A stretch of DNA of 48,685 bases. It comes from Nocardia cyriacigeorgica (GTDB lineage: Bacteria > Actinomycetota > Actinomycetes > Mycobacteriales > Mycobacteriaceae). The position numbers were made by a program, and so were the translations under genes. The stretch covers positions 1 to 48,685 of the forward strand of contig NZ_JAAGVC010000043.1 in the NCBI RefSeq assembly GCF_010858045.1, given 5' to 3'. Positions 1-7,970 of this stretch are shown in pieces (positions within the stretch are counted from its first letter, which is position 1; each line of letters begins with the position of its first letter). The notes under the pieces were generated by a model. That model worked only from the letters and a program-made list of their open reading frames with translations, was not told where the DNA came from and did no database searches.

Positions 1-57
1 ACCTTCACGGCGGGCTTTGCCCCCGGACCCCCTCTCAGGTAGGCCCGCCGTGAAGGT
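1..57. repeat. 15-bp perfect inverted repeat at the left edge
   Basis: The arms ACCTTCACGGCGGGC (1-15) and GCCCGCCGTGAAGGT (43-57) are perfect reverse complements around a 27-base C-rich loop. The window starts exactly on the first base of the left arm. It may be the terminator of a gene to the left or a dispersed palindromic repeat at which an assembly broke. There is no U-tract on the plus strand. Bases 58-229 hold nothing else that I can support. Confidence 0.6.
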
Positions 58-229
58 GCTCGGTCGGTGACTGCGGTGACGCTTGTCGTGGCCGGTGGGC
101 TGCGATCACCGCACAGCCTTACGGGTGGGAGTTCGTGAATCTTCCCAGCTGCGCCTGTCTTGTCAGCGCACTGCTGTGGGCTTACGTTTACTGCACTCGC
201 CGAGGGCACGGGTGTGGATGGAGGGGCCG

Positions 230-763
230 ATGCGGATCTCGATACGGGGGGATGGGGACGGGCTGCGGGTTCGGATGCGGTTCGAGATCAATCGGCGGCG
301 GTGGCTGATTCTGCGAATCGCCCTGTGGATACTCGCGATTCAGGGGCTGGTGGTCGGGGCGTGGGCAGTGGTGGCGCCGCGGTCCTGGTACACCAGCTTT
401 CCCGGATTCGGGATGCGGTGGATATCCGCCGACGGGCCGTACAACCATCACCTGGCCGCGGACGTTGGGGCGTTCTTCCTCGCCTTGGCGGCCGTCACCG
501 GCGCGGCACTGTATTACGGGGACAGCTTGCTGGCGCGGGTCGCCGGGCTCGGGTGGGTGGTTTTCGGAGTACCGCACCTGATCTACCACCTGCTCCACAA
601 ACCGGCCGAGATGGGCGGCGTGAGTTACACATTCAGCGTTCTCGCGGCGGCACTGCTACCCGTCCTCGGGCTGGCGGCGATCCTGGTGGCGCCCGCCGAA
701 CGCACCCAGGTGCGTGACCCGGCGCCGCTGAACATCCGGTTCCCACGACGCCGGGAACGGTGA
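230..763 (+). CDS. four-helix integral membrane protein, function unknown
   Basis: A 177-residue protein with about four hydrophobic helices (near residues 26-48, 80-96, 102-120 and 134-155) and basic tails at both ends, so probably an integral membrane protein with cytoplasmic termini. A polar stretch between helices 1 and 2 contains GPYNHHLAADVG, which looks like a conserved signature, but I cannot attach a function to it. The start at 230 is chosen because GGAGGGG lies just upstream; the frame is open back to 83 without a better ribosome site, and an ATG at 275 would remove a basic leader. The gene converges on its right neighbour with only 7 bases between stops. It is not part of any operon visible here. 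Confidence 0.7.
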   Translation: MRISIRGDGDGLRVRMRFEINRRRWLILRIALWILAIQGLVVGAWAVVAPRSWYTSFPGFGMRWISADGPYNHHLAADVGAFFLALAAVTGAALYYGDSLLARVAGLGWVVFGVPHLIYHLLHKPAEMGGVSYTFSVLAAALLPVLGLAAILVAPAERTQVRDPAPLNIRFPRRRER

Positions 764-770
764 ACGCTGC

Positions 771-1766
771 TCAGCCGAGCGCGGCGGCCTGCTCGATCCG
801 GCGCAGCTGCTCCGGCTCGGGCCAGCTCCTGATCTCGTAGCGGGTGGGCGCGAGGCCCGGCACCGGCGTCAGGCCGAGGATCTCGACCACGCGGGCGAAC
901 GGCGCGTCGAACAACGTGCGTTCCTCACCGTTGTCGTCGGTATCGCAGAAGACGACGAGATCGGCCTCCGGCAACAGATAATCCACACCCTCACCCCATG
1001 CGGTGATGGTGCGCGGGCCGTCGCCCGGGTCGTAGTACATCAGCGAGGCGACATAGGCGCTGGAGGAGTCGGCGAGCTCGGCGTCCAGCGACTCGAAATC
1101 GAAGTCCTCTTCGAGGATTTCGTTCAACCACTCGGTCTGCGCGGCATACTCGGTGACGGCGAGGCCGCAGCGGGCCCGCTGCGCGGCAGGCAGCTGCTCA
1201 TGCGGGCCTGCCTGATCGAAGGGCACCACCCGGCCGTCGTCATCGACGGTGTAGGCCTGCGGACTGAGCGGACGCTCGGACTCGCCGTACTGCTCCTCGA
1301 CCATCTCGAACAGCGAACCGATCATCTCCGGATCATCCGGCGCCACGATCAACGTGTCCGCATCCGGCAGGAACGCCACGGGGCGGCGGCCGTAGCCGGC
1401 CCGGAAGCCCGCCAACCAGCCCGGAACCAGCAGCCAGGACGTGAAGTAGCCGTCGCCGTCGTCGGCGAAACGCAGCACGGAACCGGCCTCCAGGTCCGGC
1501 AGCTGGGCCATCGTGGACAGATTCGCCAACGCGGCCGCGAAGACCTCATCGGCCGACACATTCCACGCCGCTCGATGATCGTCATTGACGATGGTGCGCC
1601 GATCGGGCAGGTCGACGGCCACCAGCTCGTCCACGAACGGCAGCACGGTGCGCCCGAGCGGCTGATCGGACGCGGGCACGGTGCTGCGGTAGGTCACGGG
1701 CCGGAGCACCGGCCGCAGCAGGGGACGGGCCTCGGCCCAGTTCTGAGGAACCTCGAAGTCGGTCAC
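771..1766 (-). CDS. DUF1444 (YtpQ)-like cytosolic protein
   Basis: An acidic soluble protein of 331 residues with no signal peptide or membrane segment. The part reading VDLPDRRTIVNDDHRAAW followed by NVSADEVFAAALANL resembles the DUF1444/YtpQ fold, in which a short strand-rich segment precedes an amphipathic helix; this assignment is from memory and is tentative. The C-terminal third is rich in Asp and Glu. Two GTG starts are possible. I favour 1766 because TACCGT (1779-1774 on the minus strand) sits 7 bases before it, giving a leaderless mRNA, and no Shine-Dalgarno precedes the alternative at 1775. The gene stands alone, converging on the membrane protein to its left. No catalytic residues can be assigned. 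Confidence 0.65.
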   Translation of the reverse strand: MTDFEVPQNWAEARPLLRPVLRPVTYRSTVPASDQPLGRTVLPFVDELVAVDLPDRRTIVNDDHRAAWNVSADEVFAAALANLSTMAQLPDLEAGSVLRFADDGDGYFTSWLLVPGWLAGFRAGYGRRPVAFLPDADTLIVAPDDPEMIGSLFEMVEEQYGESERPLSPQAYTVDDDGRVVPFDQAGPHEQLPAAQRARCGLAVTEYAAQTEWLNEILEEDFDFESLDAELADSSSAYVASLMYYDPGDGPRTITAWGEGVDYLLPEADLVVFCDTDDNGEERTLFDAPFARVVEILGLTPVPGLAPTRYEIRSWPEPEQLRRIEQAAALG

Positions 1767-1773
1767 GTCGCAC

Positions 1774-1779
1774 ACGGTA
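1774..1779 (-). promoter_or_regulatory. -10 box for the DUF1444-like gene
   Basis: TACCGT matches the actinobacterial -10 pattern TAnnnT and ends 7 bases before the GTG at 1766, the geometry of a leaderless transcript. No convincing -35 element is seen. Confidence 0.4.
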
Positions 1780-1825
1780 ACGGTCGCCTACGACACTTCC
1801 TGGCGTTGGCGACAACCGCCGGGTA

Positions 1826-2248
1826 TCAAGCGATTTCGGCCCTGCCGTCGTAGGCGGTGCGCGCCGCCGCGATCTCGCGCTGATGTGTTTCGGTCCAGGT
1901 GACCAGCGCCTGAATAGTTTCGTGCAGGCTCCCGCCGAGCGGGGTGAGCTGGTACTCCACCCGAGGCGGAACCACCGGATACACCGTGCGCCGCACCAAC
2001 CCGTCGCGTTCCAGATGCCGCAGCGTGCGGGTGAGCATCCGCTGGCTCACACCGTCGATCTCACGCCGCAATTCGGTGAAGCGCATGGTGCGACCGGCCA
2101 GCAGTGCGATCGTCAGCAATGACCATTTGTCGGCGATGCGGTCCAGGATCTGGCGCACATCGCAGTCTTCGCGGGTGTCCCATTGTTTCGCGGTGTAGTC
2201 GTCGGTATCCGCGCAGTAACCGAGTGACTCAGAAGTGCCGTCTTCCAT
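1826..2248 (-). CDS. HxlR-family winged-helix transcriptional regulator
   Basis: A 140-residue DNA-binding regulator. It carries the HxlR signature: CDVRQILDRIADKW (residues 29-42), the FTELRREIDGVSQRMLTRTLRHLERDGLVRR recognition region given here only by position (about 57-87), and the wing reading PPRVEYQLTPLG. Cys29, just before the first helix, corresponds to the N-terminal Cys that in YodB and HypR senses quinones or disulfide stress; there is a second Cys at 12. It is transcribed away from the flavin-oxidase gene at 2331 with about 80 bases between starts, and a palindrome lies in that gap, so it probably represses the neighbour and itself. The ATG is at 2248; the ribosome site is weak. 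Confidence 0.9.
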   Translation of the reverse strand: MEDGTSESLGYCADTDDYTAKQWDTREDCDVRQILDRIADKWSLLTIALLAGRTMRFTELRREIDGVSQRMLTRTLRHLERDGLVRRTVYPVVPPRVEYQLTPLGGSLHETIQALVTWTETHQREIAAARTAYDGRAEIA

Positions 2249-2278
2249 GGAATCAAATAGTGACCGATGATGCTCTCA

Positions 2279-2293
2279 GTTACAAGAAGTAAC
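2279..2293. promoter_or_regulatory. probable HxlR operator
   Basis: GTTAC-aagaa-GTAAC is a perfect 5-bp inverted repeat with a 5-base spacer, lying between the divergent HxlR and flavin-oxidase genes. Size and spacing match operators of HxlR-type dimers. The assignment is inferred from position. Confidence 0.5.
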
Positions 2294-2330
2294 CGACAGG
2301 TACTTCGGGAACCGAGGTGGAGGTGGCGTG

Positions 2331-2867
2331 ATGGTCGGCAAAGTGGGGTCGTTCGCGGAGATCGAATCCGAATTCGATGCCTATGTGGGGCGCATCGTGT
2401 ACGCGACGATGGTGACCGTGGACAGCAAGAACCGTCCGCGCACCAGGGTGCTGATCCCGGTATGGGAGAACGTCGACGGCACGCCGCTCGGATGGCTGGC
2501 GACCTACCGGACGCCGATCAAGTCCGCCCACATCGCCCGCAACCCGCACGTGAACTTCTCGTATTGGGCTCAGGGCAGCAATAATTCGGTCGCCGTCGAT
2601 GCGACGGCGCAGTGGATCGACGATCCGGCCAACGGTGTGCACGACCCGCGGACCAGGGAACGGATCTGGCGGATGTACGCACGCACCAGCCCGCGCGGCG
2701 CCGGATATCAGCTCGGGCAATTCTGGAGCGCACCCGACGATCCGACCCTGCACATCATGCGGCTGGAGCCGTGGCGGATCCAGGTCATCCGCGGCCGGGA
2801 TCTGCGCAGCCGGATCTGGCAGGCGCCGGCCGACGTAACGGCCGGGCCCGCCCCGGTATCCCGGTGA
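2331..2867 (+). CDS. pyridoxamine 5'-phosphate oxidase-like flavin protein
   Basis: A 178-residue split-barrel protein of the pyridoxamine 5'-phosphate oxidase / F420 or FMN-dependent reductase superfamily. The order is typical: an N-terminal strand pair beginning ATMVTVDSKNRPRTRVLIPVW (about residues 25-45 including the flanks), then the SAHIARNPHVNFSYW strand that lines the flavin pocket, then a C-terminal region ending in the IMRLEPWRIQVI strand. Substrate and cofactor (FMN or F420) cannot be read from sequence. ATG 2331 is preferred over GTG 2328 because GGAGG at 2319-2323 is then 7 bases away. It is divergent from the HxlR gene and converges on the MpaB gene with 4 bases between stops. 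Such pairs often answer oxidative or electrophile stress. Confidence 0.8.
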   Translation: MVGKVGSFAEIESEFDAYVGRIVYATMVTVDSKNRPRTRVLIPVWENVDGTPLGWLATYRTPIKSAHIARNPHVNFSYWAQGSNNSVAVDATAQWIDDPANGVHDPRTRERIWRMYARTSPRGAGYQLGQFWSAPDDPTLHIMRLEPWRIQVIRGRDLRSRIWQAPADVTAGPAPVSR

Positions 2868-2871
2868 GAGC

Positions 2872-3780
2872 TCAGATCGGGCGCTTGGCGATGACGGTCT
2901 GCAAGCGGGCGCGATCCCGCTCCAGCTTGCGGGCCTCATAGGCAATGGGGAAGTAGCGCAACCGTTCCGGCAGCAGTGGCACGAGCCTGGCGATCACCCA
3001 GCCGATGGCGCGCAGCTTGCGTTCGTCGGATTCCGACCAGGTCAGGCCGAGCTTGCGGCGGGCGGACTCGGGCGTGGTACCGACGGTGACGAAGTATTGC
3101 AGCGCGCCGATCGGGGCAGCCGCCCGCTTCCACACCGGCACGAGCACCTTGGGCAGGCCCTTCGGAGCGCCGACCGAGCGGATCACCCGCAGATAATCGT
3201 GCGCGGTCTGGGTGGCGACCAGATGGTTCTCGACGGTGTCGGCGAAGAACTTCTCGAAGTCGGCGTAGGTGGCGGGCACTTCCTTCGGTGGCACCGAGAA
3301 GTTACGCATGAGCTGCAAGGTCTCGGTGTAGTACTGCTCCTTTTCCGCCGGGGTGAGTGGACGCTTGGAAAAGTACTTTGCGTTCTCACTGAAGGCGAAG
3401 GTGCCGGTGTGCAAGACCCAGGCCCACGGCCCACTGGACAATGCACGATGCTTGACGCCCGCGGCGTCGGTGGTGTTCAGCGATGCGTGCATGGCGCGCA
3501 GCCGGGCGGTTTCGGCCAGCGCTTCCGGGCCGCCATAGGTCCAGGTCATCACCGCGGACAGGCTGCGTACGGCGCGGCCGATCGGGTCGGTGCGGAAGGT
3601 GGAGTGTTCATCTACGACCGCGGAGATCGTCGGCTCCATCGTCTGTAGCAGGAAGGCGGAACCAGCGGTGAGCGAGAAGGTGACCAGACCGACTTCGTCC
3701 CACATCCGGGTTCCCGGGCCGATGGGCCGTGGTTCGGGCAGGTGGGTGGTGCGAGATTCGGCCTCTACGGACGCGGTCAT
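2872..3780 (-). CDS. MpaB/DUF2236-type oxygenase
   Basis: A 302-residue protein of the mycolic-acid-bacterial MpaB (DUF2236) family, a haem-binding group that includes the latex-clearing rubber oxygenases. Family features seen are GPGTRMWDEVGLVTF at residues 17-31, the long helical middle with AVMTWTYGGPEALAE, the RLRAMHASLNTTDAAG motif with a possible haem-ligand His, and WAWVLHTGTFAF. No Sec or Tat signal is visible, so it is likely cytoplasmic or peripheral. The ATG at 3780 is supported by AGGGAG upstream; the frame stays open to 3888, but that would cross the promoter. It is divergent from the acyl-CoA-dehydrogenase-like gene at 3906. The substrate is unknown. Confidence 0.82.
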   Translation of the reverse strand: MTASVEAESRTTHLPEPRPIGPGTRMWDEVGLVTFSLTAGSAFLLQTMEPTISAVVDEHSTFRTDPIGRAVRSLSAVMTWTYGGPEALAETARLRAMHASLNTTDAAGVKHRALSSGPWAWVLHTGTFAFSENAKYFSKRPLTPAEKEQYYTETLQLMRNFSVPPKEVPATYADFEKFFADTVENHLVATQTAHDYLRVIRSVGAPKGLPKVLVPVWKRAAAPIGALQYFVTVGTTPESARRKLGLTWSESDERKLRAIGWVIARLVPLLPERLRYFPIAYEARKLERDRARLQTVIAKRPI

Positions 3781-3813
3781 TGCGATCTCCCTTGATCGGC
3801 GACAGTGAGCGAG

Positions 3814-3844
3814 CGTGAGAAAATAATACTCTAACTCTCTCACG
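3814..3844 (-). promoter_or_regulatory. promoter of the MpaB gene inside an inverted repeat
   Basis: TATTAT (3828-3823, minus strand) is a good -10 in an unusually AT-rich patch. It is bracketed by the perfect arms CGTGAGA (3814-3820) and TCTCACG (3838-3844), which could form a regulator site. The -35 is not obvious. No regulator gene adjoins it. Confidence 0.45.
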
Positions 3845-3893
3845 ATCGCAGTGCGTGTTTCCTTGGCCGGACGCCGAGCCGACGGCACACCGC

Positions 3894-3899
3894 TAGCGT
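3894..3899 (+). promoter_or_regulatory. -10 box for the acyl-CoA-dehydrogenase-like gene
   Basis: TAGCGT fits TAnnnT and ends 6 bases before the GTG at 3906, implying a leaderless mRNA. There is no usable Shine-Dalgarno upstream of that GTG. Confidence 0.4.
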
Positions 3900-3905
3900 G
3901 CAGGG

Positions 3906-4826
3906 GTGGATTCTGTACTCGATTACCTGCTCACCGCGCCGGCCGAGGTCGCGGCGCTCACCGATGTGTCGCAGGCCTGGCAGCGGCACCGGGACACCGC
4001 CGCGCGGTTCGAGACCCCCGTCGATGCGGCATTGGCCTGCGGGTTCGGCGCTGATCGACTCGGATACGCGTTCCTGTCCGGATATCAAGCCGCACTGCGA
4101 GCCTTGCTGCCGCAGCTGTCCCCGGGGGATCTGGTGTCGCTGTGCGCGACCGAGCAGGGCGGCGGGCATCCGGCGGCGATCCGGACCACCGTCACCGAGC
4201 GGGCCGGGCACGGGCTGGTCGACGGGACCAAGACCTTCGCCACCCTCGGCGAACCCGCTGACCGTCTGGTGGTGATCGCCAGTGCGGGCACCGATGCCGG
4301 TGGCCGCAACCGATTGGCAGCCGCGCTCGTCGATGCCGAGCAGCCGACCGTGGTGCGGTCCGCGCTTCCCGAAACCCCGTTCATCCCGGAAATACCGCAT
4401 GCGACGGTCACATTCACCGCTGCCCGAGGGCGACTGCTGCCCGGCGACGGCTACACCGACTATCTGAAACCATTCCGCACCATCGAGGACATTCACGTGC
4501 TCGCGGCAGCGCTGGGCTGGCTGATCAGGATGGGGCGCAAGGGAGCGGTGGCGCGATCGTTGCTGGAGCAATTGCTGGCCGACGCGGCGATCTTGCGTGA
4601 TCTCGGGCGGGCGCCGGCTAGTTCGCCCGGTGTCCATATCGCGCTGGGCGGGGTGCTCGCCCGCTTCGACGAACTACCCACGATGACGGCGCCGATCTGG
4701 GCGGCCGCCGAGCCGGAGGACGCCCGCCGATGGGAGCGCGATCTGCCGTTGCTCCGGGTTGCCGGGAAGGTGCGGGGCCTGCGATTGACCGCGGCCTGGC
4801 AATCGGTGCACGGCCCCGCTCATTAG
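3906..4826 (+). CDS. acyl-CoA-dehydrogenase-like protein, short form
   Basis: A 306-residue protein resembling acyl-CoA dehydrogenases of the degenerate short type found in mycolic-acid bacteria. The N-terminal helical part (about 1-75) is followed by a middle domain with LVSLCATEQGGGHPAAIRT and LVDGTKTFATLGEPAD, which correspond to the family's CVTEP-like and G-x-K-x-W/F-(I/S) motifs, and then a shortened C-terminal helical bundle. Full-length family members have about 380 residues, and I cannot place the catalytic Glu, so it may be non-catalytic or act on a special substrate. The GTG at 3906 appears leaderless. It is divergent from the MpaB gene. Three hairpins follow the stop. Confidence 0.7.
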   Translation: MDSVLDYLLTAPAEVAALTDVSQAWQRHRDTAARFETPVDAALACGFGADRLGYAFLSGYQAALRALLPQLSPGDLVSLCATEQGGGHPAAIRTTVTERAGHGLVDGTKTFATLGEPADRLVVIASAGTDAGGRNRLAAALVDAEQPTVVRSALPETPFIPEIPHATVTFTAARGRLLPGDGYTDYLKPFRTIEDIHVLAAALGWLIRMGRKGAVARSLLEQLLADAAILRDLGRAPASSPGVHIALGGVLARFDELPTMTAPIWAAAEPEDARRWERDLPLLRVAGKVRGLRLTAAWQSVHGPAH

Positions 4827-4834
4827 TGCCGGAA

Positions 4835-4870
4835 ACGAGGTTCCGCCAATCGGTTCCGGCGGAACCTCGT
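4835..4870 (+). terminator. hairpin 1 of 3 after the acyl-CoA-dehydrogenase-like gene
   Basis: A perfect 13-bp stem, ACGAGGTTCCGCC paired with GGCGGAACCTCGT, with a 10-base loop starts 8 bases after the stop codon. There is no U-tract, as is common for actinobacterial terminators. Confidence 0.7.
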
Positions 4871-4882
4871 CCGGACATGAGA

Positions 4883-4921
4883 GCGGGCCTCGGCGAAGGG
4901 GGGGAGTTAGCCGAGGCCCGC
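4883..4921. terminator. hairpin 2 of 3
   Basis: A perfect 12-bp stem, GCGGGCCTCGGC (4883-4894) with GCCGAGGCCCGC (4910-4921), and a G-rich 15-base loop. Confidence 0.55.
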
Positions 4922-4927
4922 GTAAGG

Positions 4928-4950
4928 TCGGCCCGGGGGGGAGGGGCCGA
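4928..4950. terminator. hairpin 3 of 3
   Basis: TCGGCCC (4928-4934) pairs with GGGCCGA (4944-4950) around a G-run loop, directly after hairpin 2. Confidence 0.45.
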
Positions 4951-5756
4951 CGAGAACGATCCTACGCGAAGATCCACGTTTTTGTGTGTATGAGGACAGT
5001 CGGTTTCGAAGTTTTTTCGGGGTAATTCACAGGGTTCGGGTCCCGAGGTTGGTGAATCGGACACCCGGCTCGATCCCGGGTCGGCCCGCCGATGGCTCCA
5101 TGGTTGCCAAAAGCGCAGGCCCGCACCGGTTTACCGGGCTGTATACGCGGTTGTCCAGGAGTTCAGGTGCGATCGGTAAACATGCCGACCGGTCGCTGTA
5201 GCGTCTGCCGGGGTGCTATCGCCGGCCGCGTGTCGTCGCCGACGGTGCCGGCCATTGTGCGGTAGCCGACGCGATATCAGAAATGTGTCGTACCCCCGTG
5301 GCAGCATCCCTCGCGTGGACGACCTCGCCTCGCGAACGCTGCCGTCGCCGGTGTATTTCCGCCTCCGGTTACCCGGACGCGGGCCGTCCCCGCGCCCGAA
5401 CGAGTACCGGCCCGCCGGGATTCGAGTAGTCCGGTACGCGCGACCGCTCGCCCCCGTCGGCGGGATCATCGAATCGGTCGCACCCCGATCCGGTACCCCC
5501 GAGCACCGCCCGGATCGCGGTGCGGCCTTCTTTCGTTGCCCACCGGTAACCGGGCGGCCCGGCAAATCGGATGAAATCGGTCACCCGACGCGCAATACTC
5601 ACACCAGGTCTGGTCGATCGTCCGAATGGTGCGATCGGTCCGGTTGCCGGCCCTCGCGATTAATTTCGGCACCCGGGGCCGTCATATCAGCAGGTCGCCG
5701 AGGAAGCCGGCCACCGACACCGCATGTCATCGAGCTCTACGAACTTCAGGAGAATC
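4951..5756. other. 806-base gene-free stretch upstream of the drug-exporter operon
   Basis: Open frames exist but none has codon use, a ribosome site or a recognisable protein; translated products are Arg/Pro/Gly-rich as expected of random high-GC sequence. The left end is AT-richer than its surroundings. A T-arm-like stem (5064-5080) is not part of a tRNA. The exporter promoter must lie here, but I cannot point to convincing boxes. Confidence 0.5.
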
Positions 5757-6767
5757 ATGGGTGACGCAATAGTCGCCGAGGGTCTCGTCAAGCGATACGG
5801 CCCGCAGGTCGCCCTCGACGGGCTCGACCTGACCGTGCCCGAGGGCACCGTCACCGCCCTGCTCGGCCCGAACGGCGCCGGGAAAACCACCACCGTCCGC
5901 GTCCTGACGACGCTGTTGATCCCCGACGGCGGCCGCGCCACCGTCGCGGGCATCGATGTGCTGCGTGATCCGCGGGCACTGCGCCGCCGGATCGGCGCGT
6001 CGGGCCAGTACGCGGCGGTCGACGAGTACCTCACCGGCTTCGAGAACCTCGAAATGGTCGGACGCCTGTACCACATGGGCGTCCAGCGCAGTAAAGAACG
6101 CGCGCGCGAACTGCTCGACCGATTCCGGCTCAGCGACGCCGCCGATCGCCCGGTCAAGGGCTACTCCGGCGGTATGCGAAGGCGCCTTGACCTGGCGGGT
6201 GCGCTGGTCGCCGCGCCGCCGGTGCTGTTCCTCGACGAGCCGACCACCGGCCTGGACCCGAGAGCCCGGCTGGATCTGTGGGATGTGATCGAGGAACTCG
6301 TGGCCGGCGGCACCACCTTGCTGCTCACCACCCAGTACATGGAGGAGGCCGATCGGCTCGCCGATTCCATCGCGGTGATCGATCGCGGCAAGGTCATCGC
6401 CAAGGGCACCGCCGATGAGCTGAAGACGATGGTCGGCGGTGACCGCATCGAGCTGACCGTCGACCATGTGGACAACCTGGCCATCGCGCAGCAGGCGCTG
6501 GCGGGTCTGGCCGACGGCGAGATCCATCTGGAACCGGGCCTGCGGCGCATCATCGTGCCGGTCAGCAACGGCTCGCAGGCCCTGGTCGAGGCCGTCGGCA
6601 AGCTCAACGACCACAGCGTGAAAATCCACGACGTCGGCCTGCGGCGCCCATCGCTCGACGACGTCTTCCTCACCCTCACCGGACACGAGGCCGAGGAACT
6701 GATCAACGCCGACGACGCGGCCGAGGGCCTCGGCGCGCTGGAAGCTACGGAAGGAAAGACTCGATGA
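5757..6767 (+). CDS. DrrA-type drug-export ABC transporter ATPase
   Basis: A 336-residue ATP-binding subunit of an ABC-2 exporter, closest in pattern to the daunorubicin-resistance DrrA group. Walker A is GPNGAGKTT (residues 37-45), the signature is YSGGMRRRLDLA (136-147), Walker B is VLFLDEPTTGLDP (156-168), and the H-loop region reads LLTTQYMEEADRLAD. The C-terminal 100 residues are the DrrA-type extension ending near the RRPSLDDVFLTLTG motif. The ATG at 5757 has AGGAGA 3 bases upstream, so the in-frame ATG at 5724 is rejected. It overlaps the permease gene by ATGA. The likely role is energising export of an amphipathic drug or lipid; the substrate is unknown. Confidence 0.92.
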   Translation: MGDAIVAEGLVKRYGPQVALDGLDLTVPEGTVTALLGPNGAGKTTTVRVLTTLLIPDGGRATVAGIDVLRDPRALRRRIGASGQYAAVDEYLTGFENLEMVGRLYHMGVQRSKERARELLDRFRLSDAADRPVKGYSGGMRRRLDLAGALVAAPPVLFLDEPTTGLDPRARLDLWDVIEELVAGGTTLLLTTQYMEEADRLADSIAVIDRGKVIAKGTADELKTMVGGDRIELTVDHVDNLAIAQQALAGLADGEIHLEPGLRRIIVPVSNGSQALVEAVGKLNDHSVKIHDVGLRRPSLDDVFLTLTGHEAEELINADDAAEGLGALEATEGKTR

Positions 6768-7624
6768 CCGCGGTCAGCACCACACCGGTCGTGCCCGATC
6801 ACGGCCCTGGTCTCGGTGAGCGGCTCTCGACCGTCGTCTCCGACACCATCACCATCACCAAGCGCAACGTCATCAAGATCAAGCGCGTGCCCGATGTGCT
6901 CATCTTCAGCACGCTCTCGCCGATCATGTTCGTGCTGCTGTTCGCCTACATCTTCGGCACGGCGATCAAGGTGCCCGGATTGGAGGGTGGCTACCGCGAA
7001 TTCCTCATCGCCGGCATCTTCGCCCAGACCTGCGTGTTCGGCGCGACCTTCACCGGGCTGAGCCTGGTGGAGGATATGCAGAAGGGCATCATCGACCGGT
7101 TCCGGTCGCTGCCGATGGAGCCGGTCGCGGTGCTCATCGGGCGCACCATCAGCGATGTCGTCATCAATGTGGTGAGCCTGGTGGTCATGTCGCTGACCGG
7201 CCTGATCGTCGGCTGGCGGATCCGGGGTTCACTGGTGGACGCGGTGCTGGCCTATGTGCTGCTGCTGCTGTTCGCCTACGCGATCTCCTGGATCATGGCC
7301 TTCGTCGGTCTGATCGTGCGGGCACCGGAGGTGTTCAACAATGCCAGCTTCATGGTGATCTTCCCGCTCACCTTCCTGGCCAACACCTTCGTGCCGATCG
7401 AGGAACTGCCGACGGTGCTGCGCGTATTCGCCGAATGGAACCCGGTCTCGGCCGTCACGCAGGCGATTCGCGAGTTGTTCGGCAACACCTCGCCGGTACA
7501 GCCGCCGCCGGACACCTGGCCGATGCAGCATCCGGTCGCGACGACCCTGATCTGGGTTGTGGTGATCTTGGCGGTCTTCGTCCCGCTCACCCTGTGGCGG
7601 TACAAGCGCAGCGTCAGCCGCTGA
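6764..7624 (+). CDS. DrrB-type ABC-2 transporter permease
   Basis: A 286-residue permease partner of the preceding ATPase, with which it is translationally coupled by a 4-base ATGA overlap. It has about six membrane helices: a first one with SPIMFVLLFAYIFG, an extracellular segment GGYREFLIAGIFAQT, the characteristic EDMQKGIIDRFRSLPM coupling loop, paired helices in the middle, then LTFLANTFVPIEELP and a last helix near LIWVVVILAVFVPLTLW. These are hallmarks of the ABC-2/DrrB family. Two half-transporters would form the exporter with two ATPases. It converges on a small membrane-protein gene 3 bases away; no terminator is evident. Confidence 0.92.
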   Translation: MTAVSTTPVVPDHGPGLGERLSTVVSDTITITKRNVIKIKRVPDVLIFSTLSPIMFVLLFAYIFGTAIKVPGLEGGYREFLIAGIFAQTCVFGATFTGLSLVEDMQKGIIDRFRSLPMEPVAVLIGRTISDVVINVVSLVVMSLTGLIVGWRIRGSLVDAVLAYVLLLLFAYAISWIMAFVGLIVRAPEVFNNASFMVIFPLTFLANTFVPIEELPTVLRVFAEWNPVSAVTQAIRELFGNTSPVQPPPDTWPMQHPVATTLIWVVVILAVFVPLTLWRYKRSVSR

Positions 7625-7627
7625 GGC

Positions 7628-7840
7628 TCAGCTCTGCGAATCCGCGCCGGCACCCGTCTCGGGGGTCGGCGCGGAACCGTTTCGGGAGTAGCCGATGCGC
7701 GGCGGGGCGGGGGCCGGCTCCGGCGGCTGCGGGCGCTTGGCCCGGGCCAGCCAGGCGGCACCGCCCGCGGCCGCGACGGCGGCGGCGGTCAGAAGCCGAT
7801 TACGGGAACGCGAAGACAGGTGCGGGGACCTCGAGCTCAT
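7628..7840 (-). CDS. small single-pass membrane protein, unknown
   Basis: A 70-residue protein with a Ser/Arg-rich N-terminus, one hydrophobic alanine-rich helix (about residues 17-31, LTAAAVAAAGGAAWL) and a Pro-rich acidic tail, probably cytoplasmic N-terminus in and tail outside or a reverse anchor. No family is recognised. It sits alone, converging on the exporter permease. The reading frame is modestly supported: it has coherent membrane-protein composition, an ATG start and no better frame on the other strand. Confidence 0.55.
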   Translation of the reverse strand: MSSRSPHLSSRSRNRLLTAAAVAAAGGAAWLARAKRPQPPEPAPAPPRIGYSRNGSAPTPETGAGADSQS

Positions 7841-7970
7841 GGGTCAACTCTGACACAGACCCCGGGCTCGCGCACCGAGCCCCAGGTCAGCGCGCTGCCC
7901 GGGACGTCATGGCACGATGGTCGGGTGACCATGACCGCGTCGGCGCCGCCGGCACGATTCGAATGAGCCG

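Noticed and set aside
5064..5080. T-arm-like stem CCCGG-CTCGATC-CCGGG resembling part of a tRNA
   Set aside because: No acceptor, D-arm or anticodon stem fits around it, so it is not a tRNA or a recognisable tRNA fragment.
5213..5764. Open frame of about 180 codons upstream of the exporter
   Set aside because: Arg/Pro-rich with no family, no ribosome site and overlaps the start of the exporter gene in another frame; the real exporter start has AGGAGA.
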